This document shows, piece after piece, positions 1 to 7,403 of a stretch of DNA of 64,000 nt (position 1 is the first letter of the stretch; every line of letters starts with the position of its first letter). The notes under the pieces are model-generated. The model did not search any database. It was not told the origin of the DNA and saw only the letters and a program-made list of their open reading frames with translations. The DNA is from an uncultured Agathobacter sp. (GTDB lineage Bacteria > Bacillota > Clostridia > Lachnospirales > Lachnospiraceae), in contig CAKRCS010000003.1 in the NCBI GenBank assembly GCA_934307695.1, forward strand, positions 167,443-231,442. The letters are read 5' to 3'. Made by a program: the position numbers and the translations under genes.

Positions 1-213
1 TGAGGTATGCCGGTTACGGCTTCCGGTATTCTTCCAGATCATCTTGCCGTATTTGCCGCCTGTAAACTCCGGCAGCAGCGTGTCCCTCCAGAACTTGCTT
101 AATGTGATTCCCTTTTTTTGTTCGTTGCCGATAATGCCTGTCGAATAGATGGGATAATCCCGAATCATAAGAAAATTATATAGATTCCGTAATGTTAAAT
201 TGTCCTTTTGCAT
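1..213 (-). CDS. Partial unknown protein, N-terminal 71 residues
   Basis: An open frame runs from an ATG at 213 to the window edge without a stop, so only the first 71 residues are visible. The start has a GTGAGAG-type ribosome binding site about 5 bases upstream and a good promoter at 261-289, which supports a real gene. The sequence begins MQKDNLTLRNLYNFLM and is rich in basic and aromatic residues, with no signal peptide. I do not recognise the family. Its promoter carries the same paired TGTACAAAAA boxes as the surface-protein operon at 5654, so the two are probably co-regulated. Confidence 0.55.
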   Translation of the reverse strand, partial: MQKDNLTLRNLYNFLMIRDYPIYSTGIIGNEQKKGITLSKFWRDTLLPEFTGGKYGKMIWKNTGSRNRHTS

Positions 214-260
214 CTTACTCTCACTGTCATCCCTTGTTAATTTGTATTCCTTTATATAAA

Positions 261-341
261 AATTTACATGATTCTTTCAAAAATCTCAACTCTACTACTC
301 CGAAATCCGCTTTTTGTACACGATTTCACTCTTTTTGTACA
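261..341 (-). promoter_or_regulatory. Promoter with paired TGTACAAAAA boxes (edge gene)
   Basis: Read on the minus strand there are two exact copies of TGTACAAAAA at 341-332 and 320-311, separated by 11 bases (21-base period). After 21 further bases comes a -35 TTGAGA (289-284), 17 bases, and a -10 TAAATT (266-261). The same boxes at the same distances precede the gene at 5654. Two direct repeats on one face of the helix, just upstream of the -35, suit a dimeric activator such as a LytTR-type response regulator; that regulator class is an inference. Confidence 0.65.
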
Positions 342-373
342 CCATTTTGATACAAATTTGTATATCTGCGCCG

Positions 374-425
374 AAAAAAATCCCCCGACAGGGTGGCATG
401 GCGTGCCACCCCGATGGGGGATTTT
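374..425 (-). terminator. Terminator of the surface-protein operon
   Basis: A long hairpin lies just past the stop of the last WG-repeat gene. The outer stem is TCCCCC/GGGGGA, followed by a 3-4 base internal mismatch and an inner stem GGGTGGCA/TGCCACCC. On the minus strand it is followed by seven T residues. It is palindromic and A/T-flanked on both sides, so it could work in both directions. Confidence 0.8.
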
Positions 426-452
426 GCTTTAAGTTGCAAATATTCTATTCGA

Positions 453-1829
453 TTAATAGTGGAGGCGGGACAAGTCGCCTTTATAAGAACCAATCTTGAC
501 ACCGTCAAAGTCATATAGCACATAGCGTCCTGTTCCTACTTGCACTCTAATGGAGCGATAGGTTTCCGTCACATCTGGAGAAAATCCTGTACCTTCCTCG
601 TACTCTGCCGGAACGAGCACCTTTCCTGTCTCTCCGGAGAGCACACCAAGTTTACCATTCTGTATAAACTCAACCAACTCCACCTCGTATCCGCCAGACG
701 TTGTCGTACTTCTATTCTTAACGTTTCCCGCTTTTCCAAACTTGAAAACATATTTTCCCTTGGTATTCATAAGAGCCTGTGATCCATTCTTTTTCTCAAG
801 GAGTATAAGCCCTGATGTAATACGCTCTACCCGATATACCTTCGGAAGATTTTTGATTACCTTGCCCTTTTCATTGATCAGGCTGTACTTGCCGCTTTTT
901 CCAACCAAGGCTACTCCATCGATAAAATCCCCTGCGTAATCATATTTCTTTGCGTTGATCAGGACTTTTCCCTTATCACTGATGTATCCTTCCTTGTAGT
1001 CATTCTTTGTACTTCCGATCTTCTTGCCGGACCAGTTATAAATGATATATTTTTTCCCATCCCATTCCCATATCGTATCGCCATGTAATTCGTATGGATT
1101 GTCCTTCTTGTAGTTTAATATCTTCTTTCCCTTCAAATTATAAACTGCGTACTTGCTACTATATTCAAAAGGGACGTATGAGCGAAGAATAAATCCCTTT
1201 TCGCCCGCTTTGTCCATGGTAACTCTTCTGTCCCCATCTTTTTTGAAGGCCTTGTCCTTGAGGATAACCTTTCCGGTCTTATCCACAACTTCATATTTCT
1301 GCTCCTCTGTTGGCCTCGTCTTTATTTCGCAATAGAAATATCCATTATCAAGTCTGCGAATGGACTCATAACTTGTCTTGTTCAGTCTGTTTCCGTTCTT
1401 GTCGATAAGTATATCTTCCCACAGGAGTTCGGCATTCCGTATCATCACAACGGCGGTTCCATCCTTAAACATCCCGCCTTTTGCCGGCAATGTTGAGTCC
1501 TCAAACGAAATTACCTTTTCACCCTTTGTATTGATATAGAAGCCTTCCTCTTCCGTCTGTACCGCGCAAAGCCCTTCCGAAAAATCCCCGACTGACTCAT
1601 AGATTGGCTCGATGACTATATTGCCCTTGTCATCCTGAAAGCCCCATTTTCCAATCGTATACACTCCGTCTTTTCCTGTTTCTCCCTGTCCTGCGGAAAC
1701 GAGGAACGGATGCAGCTTTACTTCCTTCGCCTTTGCCTCCACAGAGCCGGTCATAAGCATCGCGCCAAATACCAGCAGAAATGCGAACGCCAAAAGGCAT
1801 TTTTTCATTGTACTTTTTACTTGTTTCAT
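453..1829 (-). CDS. Exported WG-repeat protein (copy 2 of tandem pair)
   Basis: 458 residues. An N-terminal signal peptide (about residues 1-32: basic start, hydrophobic core, cleavage near VEAKA) is followed by degenerate WG_beta_rep-type repeats over the rest of the protein, recognisable as units like YINTKGEKVI, YSLINEKGKVI and ALMNTKGKYVF about 40-50 residues apart. Such repeats are thought to form beta-rich surface structures; no enzymatic motif is visible. The start at 1829 has AAGGAG 9 bases upstream. It follows a paralogue (1870-3216) by 40 bases and shares its first residues MKQVKSTM, so the pair arose by tandem duplication. Last gene of a four-gene operon. Ligand unknown. Confidence 0.85.
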   Translation of the reverse strand: MKQVKSTMKKCLLAFAFLLVFGAMLMTGSVEAKAKEVKLHPFLVSAGQGETGKDGVYTIGKWGFQDDKGNIVIEPIYESVGDFSEGLCAVQTEEEGFYINTKGEKVISFEDSTLPAKGGMFKDGTAVVMIRNAELLWEDILIDKNGNRLNKTSYESIRRLDNGYFYCEIKTRPTEEQKYEVVDKTGKVILKDKAFKKDGDRRVTMDKAGEKGFILRSYVPFEYSSKYAVYNLKGKKILNYKKDNPYELHGDTIWEWDGKKYIIYNWSGKKIGSTKNDYKEGYISDKGKVLINAKKYDYAGDFIDGVALVGKSGKYSLINEKGKVIKNLPKVYRVERITSGLILLEKKNGSQALMNTKGKYVFKFGKAGNVKNRSTTTSGGYEVELVEFIQNGKLGVLSGETGKVLVPAEYEEGTGFSPDVTETYRSIRVQVGTGRYVLYDFDGVKIGSYKGDLSRLHY

Positions 1830-1869
1830 TGAACTAATCTCCTTTTTATTTTTATTTTATTCTGTTTTA

Positions 1870-3216
1870 TCAAAGACTTTTGCGGGACAATACGGTTGTA
1901 TAGGAGCCAAGCTTGGAACCGTCAAAATCATACGTCACATAATGTCCGGTACTATCCTTCATGCTGGCATAGCGGTAAGAATCCGTCGGAGCTATAAAAG
2001 CATCGGTATCTGCCGCATACGCCGCCGGAATAATTATCTTTCCCGTCTTTCCGGAAAGCATACCTCGTTTACCATCCTGTATAAAATCTACGATTTCCTC
2101 ATATTCCCCGTTGCTGGCGTAAGTATATTCGATAAAGGAACCCGCTTCCCCAAACTCGAAAACATATTTTCCCTTTGTGTTCATAAGTGCCTGTGAGCCA
2201 TCCATTCTCGCGAGGAGTATAAGCCCGGACGCAATACGCTGTACAAAAAATGCATCCGGAAGTTCTTTGATGACCTTGCCTTTTTTGTTGATCAGACAGT
2301 ACCTGCCATAGGATTGAACCAAAGCTACGCCATCGATAAAATCTTCCGTATAATCATAGTTGTCTGCGTTGATCAGAACCTTTCCTTTTTCACTGATATA
2401 GCCTTCCCTATAAGCATTCTTTGAGCTTCCGATCTTCTTGCCGGACCAGTTATAGATCTCGTATTTTTTCCCTGTCCATTTCCACAGAGTATTCCCATGT
2501 ACTGCAAGGTAGTTGTCCTTCGAGCTTTTTAATATCTTTTTCCCCTTGATGTTATAAGCGATATATGCACCGCTTGCATCCTGAAGCACAAATCCCTTTT
2601 TATTCAACGCGATCTTGGTTTTTCCTTCCAGATCCTTTGCCTTGATGATGACCTTACCGGTCTTGTCCAGAAAATCTGTCTGAGACTGTCCTGTTCCGCT
2701 GCTTGCGGTTTTGCACTCAAAGAATCCGTTGTCAAGCCTGCTAATGGACTCATAACTTGTCTTGTTCAGCTTTTTCCCGGTCTTATCAATGAGGATCTGT
2801 TCATACGCATATTCATTTTTCCAGATCTGCACAACGGCAGTTCCGTCCTTAAACATTCCGCCTATTGCCGGTTTGTATGAGTCCTTGAAGGTAATCACCT
2901 TTTCGCCCTCTGTATTGATATAGAACCCTGCTTTTTCCGTCTGTACCGCGCAAAGTCCCTCCGAGAAGTCGCCTGCCGAATCATATTTAGCCTTAATGAC
3001 GACCTTGCCGTTATCATCCTTAAAGCCCCACTTTGCAAGCTCTACCCATCCGCCACTCGTCGTATATTGCATCGTTCCGGTCGTCTCGAAAAATGCATGC
3101 AGGGTAGTGCTTTTTGCCTCTGCTGTCGCGGGATCTGTCATAAGAACAATCGTAAGCATTAGGATAAAGGCAAAAAAGCAAAGGCATTTTCTCATTGTGC
3201 TTTTTACTTGTTTCAT
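1870..3216 (-). CDS. Exported WG-repeat protein (copy 1 of tandem pair)
   Basis: 448 residues, clearly paralogous to the next gene over its whole length: shared start MKQVKSTM, shared blocks such as DFSEGLCAVQTE, GGMFKDGTAVV and YNWSGKKIGS. A signal peptide occupies about residues 1-35 (cleavage near AEAKS) and WG-type repeats fill the mature part. Divergence is concentrated around residues 170-230 and near the C-terminus, where binding specificity may differ. A ribosome binding site AAGGAG precedes the ATG. Sits 26 bases downstream of the leucine-rich-repeat gene, with no terminator between them. Function beyond being exported and repeat-built cannot be read. Confidence 0.85.
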   Translation of the reverse strand: MKQVKSTMRKCLCFFAFILMLTIVLMTDPATAEAKSTTLHAFFETTGTMQYTTSGGWVELAKWGFKDDNGKVVIKAKYDSAGDFSEGLCAVQTEKAGFYINTEGEKVITFKDSYKPAIGGMFKDGTAVVQIWKNEYAYEQILIDKTGKKLNKTSYESISRLDNGFFECKTASSGTGQSQTDFLDKTGKVIIKAKDLEGKTKIALNKKGFVLQDASGAYIAYNIKGKKILKSSKDNYLAVHGNTLWKWTGKKYEIYNWSGKKIGSSKNAYREGYISEKGKVLINADNYDYTEDFIDGVALVQSYGRYCLINKKGKVIKELPDAFFVQRIASGLILLARMDGSQALMNTKGKYVFEFGEAGSFIEYTYASNGEYEEIVDFIQDGKRGMLSGKTGKIIIPAAYAADTDAFIAPTDSYRYASMKDSTGHYVTYDFDGSKLGSYTTVLSRKSL

Positions 3217-3242
3217 TGAACGAATCTCCTTTTCCTGTCACT

Positions 3243-4352
3243 TTATTTGCTTTTCTTGACGGTAACTGTCCTTCCAAAGGTGCTTGTCCCATAAGATTTG
3301 AGATTACTATAAGTAGACAAGTATTTCTTTTTGCAATAGATGGTTATATCGCCGCCACCATTCGACTGCGGCTCTGCAAATGAAGGACACTTGCCTTTCA
3401 TCTTGATCTTCTGGATCGCCGATGCATCAAAAAAGGCATACTCGCCGACTCTCTTGACCTTGGCTCCAAGGGTGAGTGTCTTTAAAAATCGCGAATTGAC
3501 AAACGCATACTCCTGAATCGCGATCGTTTTCGCATTCACTGTATAGGAGGTACTCTTCTTTGCCGGCGGATAGGCAACAAGCCTCGTCAGCTTCGCGTTA
3601 TACAGTACACCGTCGACCGCTTGAAAATGGGTATTGCCCGGAGCAACCTCATACGATTTCAGCTCATAGATGCCGGAGCTTATCCTCTTGCAGGCATTGA
3701 TCCAGCCTTCGATCTTCTTGCAGTTCTTTGGAATCGTAATCTTCTCAAGAGCTAATGCGCCGGAAAAAGCCCCAAGATTGAGCGTCTTAAGGTTTTCCGG
3801 AAGCTTGACGCTTTTCAGGCTGTAACAATTATAAAATAGCAGATCATCGATTTCTGTGACATTATCCGGCAATTCAATCGTTTTAAGTCTTGTGCAATGT
3901 GCAAATGCCATAGTTCCGATAGACTTCACATTCTTTCCAAAATAGATTTCTTCCAAATAAGAATCATTTGAAAAAGCAAAGCCCCCGATAGATGTAACGC
4001 TGTCTGCCACCGTAATGCTTTTAAGACTCAAGCTATGCTCAAACGCTGAATTCCCAATAGTTGTCACGCCTTCATTGATGACAACATTCTCAATCGATCC
4101 AAACCCATTCTCATTAAATGGCGATTTATCATCATACGTGTAATCGTACATCGGTCCGGTTCCGGATATTGTAAGCGTACAGGTGCTGCGGTTCAGCTCC
4201 CAGTATACATTCTCACCGCATTGCCCGGTTTCCGCCAAGCGACCTTCAATACCGAATGCATAGGTCTCGTCAGCATTTGCTGCCCCAAACAAGATCAAGC
4301 ATACCAATAGAAACAGGCATTTTGACAGCTTCTTCAGGATCGTTTCCTTCAT
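3243..4352 (-). CDS. Exported BspA-like leucine-rich-repeat protein
   Basis: 369 residues with a signal peptide (about 1-32, cleavage near TYA) and LRR_5/BspA-type repeats from about residue 90 to 330. Repeat units of the form SLKSITVADSVTSIGGFAF and LKTIELPDNVTEI recur every 23 residues or so. There is a break around residues 210-250 that carries a non-repeat insertion. BspA-like LRR proteins of gut Firmicutes are surface adhesin or binding proteins. No sortase motif or membrane anchor is seen at the C-terminus (TVTVKKSK), so it is either secreted or bound non-covalently. Second gene of the operon that starts at 5654; 36 bases separate it from the fibronectin protein. Confidence 0.85.
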   Translation of the reverse strand: MKETILKKLSKCLFLLVCLILFGAANADETYAFGIEGRLAETGQCGENVYWELNRSTCTLTISGTGPMYDYTYDDKSPFNENGFGSIENVVINEGVTTIGNSAFEHSLSLKSITVADSVTSIGGFAFSNDSYLEEIYFGKNVKSIGTMAFAHCTRLKTIELPDNVTEIDDLLFYNCYSLKSVKLPENLKTLNLGAFSGALALEKITIPKNCKKIEGWINACKRISSGIYELKSYEVAPGNTHFQAVDGVLYNAKLTRLVAYPPAKKSTSYTVNAKTIAIQEYAFVNSRFLKTLTLGAKVKRVGEYAFFDASAIQKIKMKGKCPSFAEPQSNGGGDITIYCKKKYLSTYSNLKSYGTSTFGRTVTVKKSK

Positions 4353-4388
4353 CCTGCTTTCCTCCTCAAGTCTCTTCCTTGTCTGATT

Positions 4389-5654
4389 TTATTCATAATA
4401 CAGGCTGGCTGTCGCCTGATCCTCGAAATACTGGCAAGAAACGTATTTCTTGCCTACCTTCTTCTGGGCAACCACATATACATAATAGTAGTCATACTTT
4501 TGCAGCGATTTTTTATCCAGCTTGGTCATTGTATAAGAGGTTTTGGTTGTGGTCGCGATCTTCTTATAGGATGGATAGCTGCCCTTGCCGGCGTAAATAA
4601 CATATCGGTCCGCGCCATTTACCTTACCGATTTTGATCGTAATGCCCTTCTTTGCAGATTTCGTCAGCTTCACATCCGTTTTCGGTGCAGTGTATACCCA
4701 TGCAGACCATGCGCCATACGTCTCATTTCCGGCTGTGGTAAAGGAATAAGCGCGGACACGGATCTTTACGAAATTGCTTTTTTTCAGTGCTTCGTCCGTG
4801 ATATGAATCGTTGAGTATTTGGAGTTTGCAGTGGCAATTTTTTTATCACTCTTCTTGTAAGCAGTCCAAACCTCTGCCTGAAATCCTGCGGCACAATCGT
4901 TCCTGTCAACGCTCACCGCGATGTCGCCGTTGTCTTTGTTGTAATCGGTTACGGATACGCCGGTCGCTTTTGTCGGTGTAACTGAGGCGTTAACCTCGTC
5001 GAAGTAACTTGTTTGTGCCGCATAGTTTGCATTCTCTCTTACTGCATAAACAGCGATATTATATGTGGCGTTCTTGTCCAGCCCTGTCAGCTTCAGGCTG
5101 TTTTTGCCGTGCACCATCTTGTCCTGCACTTTTCCCGTAGCCACCTGCGTGTACTTCACATAGTATGCATTTGCTCCCTGTGCCGGATCCCATTTTAGGG
5201 AAATACTTGTTTCCGTTGATTTGGTTTTTCGAAGATTCGATACCGAACCATTCGTCTTCGTGACCACCTCCAGTGGATCTGAATACTCACTATAAACAAC
5301 ATAATATTGTCCAGTTACTGCATCTCGCTCTTGTATATAGGCGCGCACACGCACATAGTAGGTGGATCCGGCACTCAGCCCGCTGGCATAGTTTCCAGCC
5401 GGATTATGTGCTGCCATGTCGCTTTGTACTACCCAGTTTACCCCGTCCGTGCTGACTGATATTTCATAGGCAGCCAAAGGATATAGCACTGGGTCGAATG
5501 TAAATCGGACCTCCCCCGTCTGAGCATCTACCTGCTTTAAGCCTGTCACCTTTCCCAGATTTGTAGCTGCGGAGGCATTTGTTGTAAATGCAGATAGCAT
5601 GATCAGAAAAGCAAATGCGCCGAGCAGATACTTTACCTTTTTTAATAGATTCAT
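4389..5654 (-). CDS. Exported multi-domain fibronectin type III protein
   Basis: 421 residues from the ATG at 5654, chosen because AAGGAG lies 9 bases upstream and the signal peptide (MNLLKKVKYLLGAFAF..., cleavage near NASA) then begins at residue 1; an in-frame start at 5705 would add 17 residues before it. Three or four fibronectin III-like domains follow (about residues 30-130, 135-225, 230-325, 330-421), each ending in the typical YYVRVRAY or YNIAVYAV strand. No catalytic domain, sortase signal or cell-wall repeat is visible, so it is probably a structural or binding protein. First gene of the operon; its promoter carries the paired TGTACAAAAA boxes. Confidence 0.8.
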   Translation of the reverse strand: MNLLKKVKYLLGAFAFLIMLSAFTTNASAATNLGKVTGLKQVDAQTGEVRFTFDPVLYPLAAYEISVSTDGVNWVVQSDMAAHNPAGNYASGLSAGSTYYVRVRAYIQERDAVTGQYYVVYSEYSDPLEVVTKTNGSVSNLRKTKSTETSISLKWDPAQGANAYYVKYTQVATGKVQDKMVHGKNSLKLTGLDKNATYNIAVYAVRENANYAAQTSYFDEVNASVTPTKATGVSVTDYNKDNGDIAVSVDRNDCAAGFQAEVWTAYKKSDKKIATANSKYSTIHITDEALKKSNFVKIRVRAYSFTTAGNETYGAWSAWVYTAPKTDVKLTKSAKKGITIKIGKVNGADRYVIYAGKGSYPSYKKIATTTKTSYTMTKLDKKSLQKYDYYYVYVVAQKKVGKKYVSCQYFEDQATASLYYE

Positions 5655-5711
5655 TTTCTTGTTCTCCTTCCAAATTTCTAGGCAGTTGTTGCTGCCTAAC
5701 TCCATAATTAG

Positions 5712-5792
5712 AATTTACATGGTTCATTTTGCATTTTCAACGGCACCGGAGCGATCCGGGGTTTTTGTACATCAGTTCGCGGTTTTTGTACA
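5712..5792 (-). promoter_or_regulatory. Promoter with paired TGTACAAAAA boxes (surface-protein operon)
   Basis: On the minus strand TGTACAAAAA occurs at 5792-5783 and 5771-5762 with 11 bases between. After 21 bases comes -35 TTGAAA (5740-5735), a 17-base spacer ending in CATG, and -10 TAAATT (5717-5712). All distances equal those of the promoter at 261-341, including the CATGTAAATT around the -10. The sequence between the boxes is not conserved, which points to the boxes as the recognised element. Confidence 0.7.
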
Positions 5793-5812
5793 TGGGGAGG
5801 AGAGGAGAAGGC

Positions 5813-5846
5813 AAAAAAATCCCCACGAAGAGTTATTCGTGGGGGG
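5813..5846 (-). terminator. Terminator of the relB-like gene
   Basis: Hairpin CCCCACGAA / TTCGTGGGG with a 6-base loop followed on the minus strand by ATTTTTTT. Almost the same hairpin recurs at 6291-6321 on the other side of the antitoxin gene. Confidence 0.8.
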
Positions 5847-5899
5847 TGATATATCTACTGCATATCCATCTTTTGTAGTTGTTTTATTTGAGGCATACA

Positions 5900-6199
5900 T
5901 TAAATCTCCGTTTTCAACTGATTGAAAGCCTCCTCAACAGAAACAGAATCATTACATTTAGCCTGTGTCAGACCATTCTGCATCATCGTATCAAATTCTG
6001 CTTTTGTTAATGTATCTCTTGTAATAAGTTTATCGGGGATATCCAGTGAAAAAGGCACTCCATCCCTCATAATGACCTGCCGGTATGTCATATCAATAAA
6101 TACAGATACCGGAATACCAAGTCTTTCCAGAATTGCTTCTGCCTGTTCTTTTATATTCGGCTGAATGCGTGCTGTAACATTTGCTGTTTTTGCTGCCAT
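5900..6199 (-). CDS. Orphan RelB/DinJ-family antitoxin
   Basis: 99 residues from the ATG at 6199, which has AGGAGG 8 bases upstream; a GTG three codons earlier overlaps that site and is unlikely. The N-terminus (AKTANVTARIQPNIKEQAEAI) and the GIPVSVFIDM segment match the ribbon-helix-helix DNA-binding domain of RelB/DinJ antitoxins, and the C-terminal tail would be the toxin-binding part. No RelE/YafQ-type toxin gene lies next to it: downstream is a terminator and upstream the terminator of an unrelated gene. The promoter contains an inverted repeat that fits autoregulation. It may be a remnant antitoxin or a stand-alone regulator. Confidence 0.8.
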   Translation of the reverse strand: MAAKTANVTARIQPNIKEQAEAILERLGIPVSVFIDMTYRQVIMRDGVPFSLDIPDKLITRDTLTKAEFDTMMQNGLTQAKCNDSVSVEEAFNQLKTEI

Positions 6200-6222
6200 A
6201 ATATACACCTCCTGTTTGCTTT

Positions 6223-6252
6223 AGTGTACCACGTTGTATTGCTTTTTACAAC
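6223..6252 (-). promoter_or_regulatory. relB-like promoter and inverted-repeat operator
   Basis: Minus-strand -35 TTGTAA (6251-6246), 17 bases, -10 TACACT (6228-6223). An inverted repeat GTTGTA-8 bases-TACAAC (6233-6252) covers the -35 and spacer, the position expected for an autorepressing ribbon-helix-helix antitoxin. Confidence 0.6.
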
Positions 6253-6290
6253 ACATATTATCCTTGCTCATGCAATAACAGAAATTAGTC

Positions 6291-6321
6291 AAAAAGCCCC
6301 ACGAAATGTTATTCGTGGGGT
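6291..6321 (-). terminator. Terminator of the nucleoside phosphorylase gene
   Basis: Hairpin CCCCACGAA / TTCGTGGGG followed by CTTTTTG on the minus strand, just past the stop of the phosphorylase gene. Nearly identical to the hairpin at 5813-5846. Confidence 0.75.
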
Positions 6322-6336
6322 TACTTTGTGCGATAT

Positions 6337-7083
6337 TTAAATTCGCTTTGCAATCTCGATCGCAATATATAATTTGTCCATGTTGTGGTTGGCATCCGCA
6401 AGTCCGGAGACATCGTAAACAGCCTGATCCAAGACATCCCCTGTCACGAGGAAATCGTACAGATCCCACCCGTAAAAATCGCATACCGCCTGAACGCCTG
6501 CAAGCTCCATCTCGACCGCGATGCAGCCCTCCGCCTTTCTCGCTGCAAGTTTTGCCTGAGTTTCCCGGTATATTGCATCGGTTGTCCAGACTTTTCCCTG
6601 TACGTTTGGCAATTTTAATTCATCGAAAATCGCCTTTACGGTTTTGGCGTTTTTTATTGTTATGTAGTCAGCAGGCGCAGCGTAATTGTAGCTTAATCCC
6701 TCCTCCCGATAGCTCTCGGTCGGAATGACAAACTTCCCACTTGTCGCGCTGCTGTCAAGCGATCCGGCTGATCCAAACATAATAAACTTTTCTGCTCCGG
6801 TAAGCCAGTTTACGTCTATCACATCGCCGCCCGCCAGCGCAGAGCCGATATGGCTTAGGTAGCTTGCAATCTGCATTCCGTCGATGTCGAAGACGTACAC
6901 GGGCGTTGTGCCATTGCAACAGTGGATGCTCCCGACCTCTTCGTGCCGGTACGTCTTACACATGTACTCAAATATCTGTTCCGAAAATACGATGATGCAT
7001 TTTTCGCAAAGGTGTTTCTGTTCCCCGTAGAAATCTTCCGGTCCGAACAGTGGCTCGGTGTTGTCAAATGCGGATGTTATCAT
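6337..7083 (-). CDS. Nucleoside phosphorylase family protein (PNP_UDP_1)
   Basis: 248 residues. The family is seen from the FGSAGSL phosphate/ribose-site motif (about residues 103-109), the WTTDAIYRET segment and the VEMELAGVQAVC ribose-binding motif near residue 190, all typical of purine nucleoside or uridine phosphorylases and related nucleosidases. It would cleave a nucleoside with phosphate to release the base in the cytoplasm; substrate cannot be assigned. The ATG at 7083 has AAGGAG nearby and overlaps the TGA of a 36-codon ORF (ATGA), which suggests translational coupling. Terminator follows at 6291-6321. Confidence 0.85.
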   Translation of the reverse strand: MITSAFDNTEPLFGPEDFYGEQKHLCEKCIIVFSEQIFEYMCKTYRHEEVGSIHCCNGTTPVYVFDIDGMQIASYLSHIGSALAGGDVIDVNWLTGAEKFIMFGSAGSLDSSATSGKFVIPTESYREEGLSYNYAAPADYITIKNAKTVKAIFDELKLPNVQGKVWTTDAIYRETQAKLAARKAEGCIAVEMELAGVQAVCDFYGWDLYDFLVTGDVLDQAVYDVSGLADANHNMDKLYIAIEIAKRI

Positions 7084-7190
7084 TGGATGTCTCCTTTATC
7101 TTCTTCCTTCCCATTCTGCCATAAATTCGTCAAGGAAGTTCTCCATAATGCGTTGTCTATCACGGTTGGTTTGTTAGTGTCTTCTTCCAT
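7080..7190 (-). CDS. Possible 36-residue upstream ORF coupled to the phosphorylase
   Basis: ATG at 7190, then 36 codons (MEEDTNKPTVIDNALWRTS...), with the TGA overlapping the phosphorylase ATG. GGAG lies 10 bases upstream of the start. It is hydrophilic, without membrane segment. No family is recognised. It could be a leader peptide, the residue of a longer fused gene, or chance. The overlap and the ribosome binding site are the only support. Confidence 0.3.
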   Translation of the reverse strand: MEEDTNKPTVIDNALWRTSLTNLWQNGKEEDKGDIQ

Positions 7191-7234
7191 TACGGTGACG
7201 CTCCGATTATATTGTTTATTCTCGAATACACAGA

Positions 7235-7263
7235 TTGACATTCAAAAATTATTATTGTACTAT
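7235..7263 (+). promoter_or_regulatory. Orphan plus-strand promoter
   Basis: TTGACA (7235-7240), 17 bases, TACTAT (7258-7263): a near-consensus housekeeping promoter pointing right into the 3' end of a minus-strand gene. No convincing plus-strand gene follows, so any product would be antisense or a small RNA. The rest of 7191-7403 is AT-rich and shows nothing else. Confidence 0.45.
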
Positions 7264-7403
7264 TTTTATAGAAGAAATGAGTTTTTTGCCAAGTAAAGTC
7301 TTATGACTCCAAAAGGGTGCTCGTTTCTTTTTTATTTTTTCACTAAATCGGCACTTGTAAAGCAGGTGTTTATAAGCATCGATCTAGTATTTTCATACAG
7401 CAT

